Below are positions 56,331-64,000 of a DNA stretch of 64,000 nucleotides, piece after piece. Numbering within the stretch: position 1 is the stretch's first letter; the number at the start of each line of letters is the position of its first letter. The DNA comes from Dipteris shenzhenensis (Eukaryota > Polypodiophyta > Polypodiopsida > Gleicheniales). Location of the stretch: NCBI GenBank assembly GCA_047967505.1, contig CM106539.1; one strand, given 5' to 3'. The notes under the pieces were generated by a model, which ran no database searches, was not told where the DNA came from, and saw only the letters and a list, made by a program, of their open reading frames with translations. Made by a program: the position numbers and the translations under genes.

Positions 56331-59110
56331 GAAATTCAAATTGATTTAAAAACATTTAAAAATATTCCACGCATAAATTATCATTGAAAAGTGCACTAAT
56401 TGAGCTAGAAATTAGACTCCATAATCATAATTATGAGATAATTATGGAGTTTCTACATGGCTCTTAAAACATTGGTCTTTCATAATATTCATAGTTTGAA
56501 TCACCCTAAAATGGGCATACTAGAAAATAATCAAATCATGAATATGTACATGTACACTGCTCTTTGTCCACCATTATTTATCCTTCCTTTCTTTTGCATT
56601 CATGTCCTTGCAAACAATGAGGCCCACAAACATGTCAATGATGACTCAATTTATTAATCTATAACAACATCAAATCCTCTAGTGTCTCATTTTACCATTT
56701 GATTTTTTCAATCATTTTAGGCCTCTTTGCACTTGCCTTGTGAGCACCAAGGAAATCCAATTTGGTGATGTATATGATTTGTAGTGGAAAACCATGGCCA
56801 TCACCTCTTCCTAAAATTTCACATCTCTTGCACTTGATTTTAAAATTTCATGGCTCTCACTCTGGTAAATCCTAAATATATTACATCCTTTTTCTAATAT
56901 TCTTCCCATCTTTGGACTTGTACCTTTCCATATTGCACTGGGATTGCATAATTTCTTTTCAAAGATAAATTTCTCTCTCCATACTTTTATTCCCCTCTCC
57001 ATTCTCATTTTCCTCATGTCATAAGCTCATGTCACTTTTCCCTTCGATCATGCAACTTGATATTGGATTTGGTAGGGTTTTGCATGTTGTGAGCCTATAT
57101 TAACATGGTCATGTGATCATACTTTAGAATCACGAGAGAAAACTCTATGGTCATGCCAATATTCATGGTGACTTGGTCATGATTGTCTAGTTGACCTACC
57201 CATTGATAAGTAGTATATTATTAGTAGTATAAAATACCAAATTTAGTATATGCATTTTAATGATGGTATGTTGCACAATATTTTATGTATAAAACTAATC
57301 ACCTTCCAATAGACAAGGACAAGATTGCCTTTCTCTTAGGATTGTGAACTCTTATACTAAATGTTCATTGGGGATTTGTTAATTCTAAGAAACAAAATAG
57401 AGTTTTGAGAATGTGGACAATTCATGCTTTTTTTTGGGAATGTGAGCTCTTTTTCTTCTTGTGGATGAGACCTTGAGCAATTCTAAGAGAGAGATTAGAG
57501 TTTAGGGGTTATGCTTTATTTCCCAGCTTCTCAATCACTCGAGGGAGTCACTATATATAAATGGTATATATCATGTGCATTCAAGGCCTACTTCTTAAAT
57601 CCCTTATCTATGAATATTGTATGACGAAAAGATATCCCTTATCTATGAATATTGTATGACGAAAAGATATCCTTTTTCTATACAAGTCTATAACTTTTTT
57701 TCAAAATGTTCTTTCTGGTATCCTTTTGTAAAAATATTTCAAAGTATTTTATGATCCCTCTCTATAAATATATTTCAAAATATTTTTGAGATATATTTTA
57801 TGGTATCCCTCTAAATATATTTTGAACTACTTTTCCTTTGTAAAGACACTTTAGTTAAAAACATGATCTAAAACTATCCTTATATTAAATGCACATGATA
57901 ATCACATTTTTTCTACATGATTCCTTCGAGCTCAATGACAACTATAGGGATTACAAATCTTATGTGGTTTGAGATTAGTCTTGACTACATTGGATTTCGG
58001 GTGATTCTAAGGAAAAACTTTGAGGTTCTCTTACTATTATGCTTAAGCCTTATATAGTATGAGTATTTGTTGTGTTGAGGTAGTAGCTATAGAAACCATG
58101 AATGACCAACATTACAGCCATTATAAGTAACTCAAAGTACAAGGGACAAACCAACTAGGGCACATAGCCCTAAGTAGGATTTTGTGGAATGGGCACATGA
58201 AGATATATCTAGTAGAAGTGCCCTATTTATAAAAAATCAGTGAGTGTAGGTGTTCCATGCATAAGAAGTTATTTTTGGGTGACAATAAATGTCAGATTAC
58301 TAAGTATCTAAGACTCGATGCAAATGATATTGTAGATAAATTACAATAAAATCTCACTCACTATCTAGGTTGGCCAATTAAGCATTAACATGTGGTGTGT
58401 TAGAGCATTCATCAAGAAAATTAGCTACTACAGAGAGTTCCCCACTTGGAAAAATACATTAAGGGGGATGCTAATGAAGTGTATCCTTCTACTAAGATCA
58501 TAGAAATTTAAGGACTATGTTATATTTTAAGGCATGATTGATGAGATTACATTAGGGTGGAAGCATGGTAAGGTGGAATGATTTTTCCATTATATAGCAT
58601 GAAAATATAGCAACTTCCATAGTAGAAAAAATGGTTTTTATATTTTTCAATTTATTATAAAGACTTAGTTACATAATTATATATGTTGCACCACTACCAA
58701 GTTATTGAAATATTGACATGACATTTTTGGCAGGGCCTTGATTCTCTTTCCAAACTTCCATTCCCCCTTGTTGCAAGTGACTGTCTATTCAAGCATTTGT
58801 TTCTCCTATCCTTTGTGTTGGAGAATCTTCGTTCACCCTCCATGCCATCATCTAGCTCAACAGCTCACTATTCCTTCATTCACCCTTCACTATTCCTTTT
58901 TTCGTAGCTCTAGTCTGTTAAACACATGATAACAAAGCAATAATAGACATCAATGCATCCATATTTCTTTTAAAGCATGGATCAGGTGTTCTAGATTTTT
59001 CTCAGAAGAGTATTTCAAAAGCTGCCATTTTTTTCTTTCAATCAACTCGTGACTTCGGAGTTTGCATTGGGCAATATATACTGACTTTTAGTCTTTCTAT
59101 TTTTAAAAAA
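56330..59110. other. AT-rich region with no supported gene
   Basis: I see no gene. A perfect 35-bp tandem pair lies at 57601-57670. Confidence 0.4.
57601..57670. repeat. 35-bp perfect tandem repeat
   Basis: CCCTTATCTATGAATATTGT…GATAT is repeated once at a 35-bp offset (57601 and 57636). Confidence 0.88.
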
Positions 59111-59130
59111 CCGATTCATATCAGGTCATC

Positions 59131-59484
59131 ATGGCAGCTAATCCAACTCGTAAGACATCTAAGAAGGTATCCCAAGTGCAAGTCCCTATACAAAAGGAAA
59201 TTTTCCAATAAACATGGGATTTTAATGAGGATTATGGACTTAGTGTGGTTGGAATAGATCCAAGGGAGATACGAGCAAGTTTGAAAGACGTCAGCCTTGT
59301 ACACTGGGAGTTTGTATTTGCGTGTCCCAAACCAAATTTTGGATATCATGTACATGATGAATTTGCGAGAAGCTTGTGCGGTGTCACTATGAAGTCTATT
59401 AAGATGGGCCATCACATTACGAAATTGGCCTATTTTTTCCTTGGAGAACTGCAAGGCAAAGGACTGAAGACATGTAGCCTTTGA
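59131..59484 (+). pseudogene. Unidentified protein of about 117 codons with one internal stop
   Basis: ATG at about 59128-59131 gives MAANPTRKTSKKVSQVQVPI, then TAA at codon 27 and an otherwise open frame: DFNEDYGLSVVGIDPREIRA, SLVHWEFVFACPKPNFGYHV, and a hydrophobic end AYFFLGELQGKGLKTCSL. The basic start and mixed composition look like a real protein with a single disabling stop. I do not recognise the family. Confidence 0.4.
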
Positions 59485-59489
59485 GGCAG

Positions 59490-60470
59490 TCGATCAAGCG
59501 AGCGATGTCGAGCGAGCAAAGCTGAAATGGTTGGACTACAAACACATAATCTCATTGTATGTATGTATGTAATCATTAATAAAGATTTATAGTGCTTCCT
59601 CAACATTGAACATGATTATAATTTAATATTGCAAGTGTTCATTAGTAATCATGTTCTACATTCTATGAGATGAGCTTAAATAGAAATGGTTTGGCTATCA
59701 ACAATAGGTACTATATAGTTGAAGTGGCATAGAAAACATTTGATTGTTTTTCTCCCAATATATATATATAGTTATAACATAATCTTATTATGAGTGGCCT
59801 TGCTCTAAATCTAGTGGAAGAAACTGGCAACAATTCTATTAAATTCACATTTTGATGCATGGAATCTTACTAAATGGTGCAAAAGTCATGATAATCTCTA
59901 AATCATGCCTTGCCATTCGTTTTGATATGTAACATGACCCTGTTTGGATTTGTAAATCTAAAGATACAAGATGTCGAAATTCTCATCTTTTGGGCCAAAA
60001 GAGAAAGCGTTAACGCGCAGCCTGTGTGGAAGATTTGGTGATCTCACTTATGTTGGTGGAGAGAGAGAGCTTGATTATGGAGGATTACAAAAAATTGGAT
60101 GAGTAAAAGTGATCGAAGATAGGGTGTATGTTTACTAATGATGCCTTGGCAATGACCTAGGTCCAACTCTCTCATGGACTTTTGAAGAACTTGGAGAGTT
60201 TTGCTACTAAAATAAGGGATTTTCCAATCTATTATTGTTATTTATTTATTTATTTTTTTGGCTCGCTCGCTTTTTTCTTGCTTGCTTTTTTTGGTTCACT
60301 CACTTTTCCTCGCTCGCTTTTTGGTAATCCTTCTAGGCACAAAACACAAGAGGCGGGAAGACAATATGAGATCTTTGCATGGTGTGAACTCACTTTACCA
60401 TCCAATATGAAACCTCGCGTCGTACATTAAATATGTCTTCTCTCGTGTCTTTGATATGCCATGCTTGGTA
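59490..60470. other. Region with no supported gene
   Basis: CGCTCG/TCGCTCGC motifs occur near 60262-60325 and their complement GCGAGCGA near 59498-59512. ORFs are short. Confidence 0.35.
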
Positions 60471-60474
60471 AATC

Positions 60475-61230
60475 ATGATCAATCATGTGTTCCATCTTCT
60501 CCATATTTGTATTGTTACACTTGTTTCGATAATATTTAAGTCTAGTTGTGTGTTGCCCAAACAATGCAATGTGCATTTAGTTATTGTATGCAATGCAACA
60601 AATGATGTGAATGATGATTCACACATAGGAAAAGATCATGCTATGGAAAGAGAAAAGAAAACAAGAAAGCATGCTATTAAATGGGCTAGGAAGCCTATGG
60701 ACACAAAGAATGATGAAGGGCAACCTGATGAGAAAAAGTCCTTATAGGTGAACAAGGCACAAGTAGGGCAGGCTGATTATGTCAAAACTTTAGGACAAGT
60801 TAACAATGCACAATGAGGCACATGCAAAGCAGGTTGATGAAGCAAGAGGACATGCTAGTAATTTTGTAGGACAGGGTGAGAAGATGCTTGGTGGAGATCG
60901 GGATGCAGAATTAGCAAAGATGTCATGTGATATATCTGTTGCTTTCCAGATTGAGGTTGAGAAGGATGCACCTACAAATGACAATGATAAGGATGCACAA
61001 GATGATGTTGAAGAAGGATGCACCAGCTGATGTGGGCTCTCGAAAAGGATGTATAGATTGATGCATCGGTAAATGAGGCTAATGTTGAAAGGGAGGCATA
61101 GGCTGATGCATCAGCATACAATTACACATGTTGAGGAGGATGCAAAGGCTAATGTGGAAGCATTCAAGGATGATGTTTAGAATGATGCAGAGGTTGATGT
61201 AGAAGCATCCAATGCTAATATCTATAATGA
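60475..61230 (+). pseudogene. Broken low-complexity ORF rich in Asp, Glu, Ala and Lys
   Basis: Two plus-strand pieces, about 60575-60747 (NATNDVNDDSHIGKDHAMER, KRKHAIKWARK-like) and 60806-61030 (EAHAKQVDEARGHASNFVG, ISVAFQIEVEKDAPTNDND), are followed by imperfect GATGCA-GATGTT/GAAGCA repeats to 61230 with stops (GDADVxVEA-like). The composition recalls disordered acidic or LEA-like proteins. No family is recognised. Confidence 0.3.
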
Positions 61231-62830
61231 TGAAGAAGCCTTTCTCCTACCATTCCCTAAACCTTGCACATACCCATCAATGCAACGGACCTCATAGGCC
61301 ATTGTTAAGCAATCGTTTATGAAACAATGCCTAGTATGGTATGAAAATTATGAAAATAGGAATTTATTAGGAATTTAAAAGGCGATTAGAGACCCATGGG
61401 GTGTGGTGTTGAGCTAATAGGGTCATGTTGAGATTCATTGATTGTGATCTTTTAAGAGCAGAAACCCTTTCACAATAAATGGTTGAACTCACGTACTTCT
61501 CCAAAGAATCTTTCTATGTGGACTTAAACTAAAACATCGTCACTATACTTTGTAGTGAAATAAAAATTGGATATTTCACAGTATCCTTATGGTGTAAATT
61601 GCACCATAGGAGTCTAGCAAGGATGGCCTTGCTTGACGTAAGGGGAGAGAGGAGTTCTTTGTCATGAGGTTTCTATTGTGTTGTTTTGGCCAATCTTCAG
61701 TTTGGGTGGGGTAAGAATCATGGTGGAAATGCTGAGGCATTGTTTCTCATTTTAGTCTTTGAAGCATAAGGGACTAGACATTCATCATGGAAGTTTATTT
61801 CCTTACAAGGTTGGAGCTTGGGAGTTTTTTGCGATGATTTTTGCACACTTACAATTTATTTTTATTTGAAATGACAGAATATAAAGAAAACTAGTTGTGT
61901 CAAACTTCTAATGTCTTTAGATAAACAATCAATATGATTGCTAATATTAGTGTCGGTATTAGTGTCCATCGTAAGGTTGATATTCATGTCAATATTATTG
62001 ATAGCTTTTGTCAATAAAAGTATCAAAAATAATATCGACCCCGTTATCAATGGCATTATCAATGTCAATACATAAGCTTCAGATATCATGACCTTGTTTA
62101 GATAATTCAAGTATTATGCATTCAATCAATGAGGGCAAAGTGGGGTACCTACTTGCTAACAAATCTAAATGCATTAAAATTTAGAAGCCTCCATAAATGC
62201 ATCATAAAACCTGCATAAAATAAAATGTGAAATTTAGTCTCACTTGAGCACTCTACATATCCAGGGAAGTCATGGAATCCATGCATGGTCCACATCAATA
62301 TTCACTTGATTTACAAAAATGACTATTTTTCATCGATTTTTCCCATAGATTTGGTAGTCCATCCAAATCTTGCAAATGTGCATAGTTTGCATCAACATAA
62401 ATAAAATGTCAAATGTTGAGGTTTCGACCAATGCATGGTATTTTTTGAGGGGTTGCCATTACAATGCATTGAGTGCACTCCATTGACTTTCTCCCTGGAT
62501 TTGGCTGTGTATATGAAACTCACAGTTTGGAGTGTGCATGTTCTGCATTAGTCGAGAAAAAAACATCGTATGTTTGAGTTCAATGAAGCATTTTTTGCCT
62601 CTTCTCGGAAAAGGTGGTGTTCAAAAACACCATTTTATTTTAGTTGGAGAAAAAGTAAGAATGCAACACTAGTCCTTGATATTTTGTCGAGTGTGTAGAA
62701 CTTGCAACCACGAAGCAATGGTCTGCAAAAAAAAGATAAAGGAAAAAGATCAATGTCATACCTTCCAAATATTTGTCAGTATTCAATCAAATTATCATTG
62801 TGCAAGGAAAAAAAAGTCATGCTTTTCAAG
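61230..62830. other. AT-rich region with no supported gene
   Basis: Contains degenerate ATTAGTGTC…GATATT repeats at 61930-62080. Short ORFs there are artefacts. Confidence 0.4.
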
Positions 62831-62835
62831 TACCT

Positions 62836-64000
62836 TCACTCCATTGTGGAGTCAGCATCAGAGTTGGAATCTGTTCTATGAGACAAACTGGATAAACCTT
62901 GCTTGCGTGCAATGGTTGGTATCTTCACCTTGGTGGGGAGGTTGCTGCTCTTTGAGGAAACCTTCTTTGAGAGGATACTTTTTGGAATCCATGACCATAC
63001 AATAGCATCAACAGATTCCCAATGTGGAGGATCACCTTTATTGCACATCCAAATCTTGTTCCAACAATCTGCATAGACCTCCTCAATTTGTGCATTGTGT
63101 CTTTTGCATATAGGTGCCCAATATTATATGAAAACCTTCTTGAAATTTTTAGATTTATTATCCTTCTGTACATCAGTTTGAGCAATGCCTAGCCAAATTG
63201 GGTAAATTTTTTCTGCTGGTCGGACCAAAAGAGAGTATCATTTTTGTACATCAACCATTGGATCAAATGATTATTTTGGCTTTTTCCTTTGAGGTCCACA
63301 GTAGTGATCATTCAACTCTTCAATTCCTTGAAACTTGACATCGTTTTCATTATCAAGTACTTGCACACAATCAATATGTTGCATCTTTGGCCAAAATCTC
63401 TCGTACATGCCCTCTACACTATTGTTTGGTTTATCAAGCTCATCAATCATGTTCTTCTAGTACTTCACTACCGGCTTGTAAAACTTTGTGAAAGATGCTT
63501 CTGGACCTTGTAGGTGCACCTTTTTTTCCCAAAAGTGTACATACTCCTTGATACCAAATATCACATTTGAGTGATCCTTCACATACTCGAACATGGGTAC
63601 ACAAGGTGGCTCTCCACTTGGTAGCATTGGATGACCATCCGGATGTCTCTTCCACAACTCAATGCCACCTTCACTTGGTTGCCAATCTAATGATCATGGA
63701 TGCACTTTATATTGCATGATAGGAACTTCATTTCATATAAAGAACCGAAATTGGAGAGGCTTTGAGTGTCCCACTAAAGGATCTTGCCCATCGCATAGGC
63801 ATCCATCAATATAACTCTTGAAATCAGGGACTTCCGTTACCAACAATGGCATTGGACAAGACTCCTCACATTGTCTAAAAGTATCCATGAGATGTGCAAA
63901 TGTCATGTTTGGCTAGTTCTTAACCTCTCTGAAAACCTGCTGAACATTGCATCAATATCCTCATGTGTATGCCCAACCATCAAGAATCCCAATTGAATTG
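62836..64000 (-). pseudogene. DUF7869-like gene or transposon protein, broken, running off the right edge
   Basis: A single minus-strand frame reads from the window edge to a stop at 62836, about 388 codons with roughly seven stops. It includes LMVGHTHEDIDAMFSRFSER, then VTEVPDFKSYIDGCLCDGQD, WKRHPDGHPMLPSGEPPCVP, FEYVKDHSNVIFGIKEYVHF and a Ser-rich tail. The GHTHEDID…FS motif is typical of DUF7869 proteins, often encoded by plant and animal repetitive elements. Function is unknown. The frame is kept across all stops, so decay is by point mutation. Confidence 0.55.

Noticed and set aside
58380-58560. Possible gypsy YYR motif (KISYYREFP)
   Set aside because: Only a few residues match and neighbouring sequence shows no other RT motif.
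61862-62110. 82-codon minus-strand frame
   Set aside because: Reads degenerate ATTAGTGTC/GATATT repeats; no protein features.

Overview
The window looks like heterochromatic or intergenic DNA from a large, repeat-rich plant nuclear genome. The evidence is plant-type Ty1/copia LTRs with a primer-binding site complementary to initiator Met-tRNA, plant L1-type LINEs with a DUF4283-like ORF1, a plant SD2-5-type receptor kinase, and introns with GTAAGT donors. There is no bacterial gene organisation. The species cannot be named from the sequence; a seed-free plant or gymnosperm is a guess based only on how dense and old the elements are. Almost every coding stretch is a decayed transposable element.

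Region by region: 1-9.2 kb holds a Copia element interrupted by a second, opposite-strand Copia element that is complete end to end (both LTRs, PBS, PPT, 5-bp target duplication CAAAT). 9.2-14.55 kb is a broken Helitron-like unit: an array of degenerate OTU-like cysteine-protease modules, then Rep (HUH) and PIF1-helicase pieces. 14.55-15.3 kb is a 388-bp tandem duplication. 17.2-19.47 kb is a satellite-like array of near-palindromic TTTTGGCC…GGCCAAAA units. 19.5-22.9 kb is a Ty3/gypsy relic lacking its reverse transcriptase, and 22.9-24.94 kb is a second Helitron Rep copy joined to an antisense RPA-like OB-fold fragment. 30.17-31.33 kb is a truncated sister of the complete Copia element.

From 34.28 to 36.07 kb lie three non-autonomous DNA transposons, each with terminal inverted repeats and an 8-bp target duplication (hAT-like). 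Two of them interrupt one reading frame of a decayed, spliced host gene whose remaining exon remnants run to about 38.2 kb. From 38.3 to 47.2 kb two LINEs converge tail to tail; the second lacks its reverse transcriptase. 49.4-51.2 kb contains a tandemly duplicated gypsy RT fragment and a separate gypsy LTR/PBS remnant.

The best-preserved host gene is a receptor-like kinase on the minus strand (52.96-54.39 kb) with an intact catalytic core and one frameshift near its end. Further right are a 683-bp diverged tandem duplication, two small unidentified ORFs, and at the right edge a minus-strand gene with a GHTHEDID motif resembling DUF7869 proteins, broken by a few stops. I saw no tRNA, rRNA or CRISPR array.
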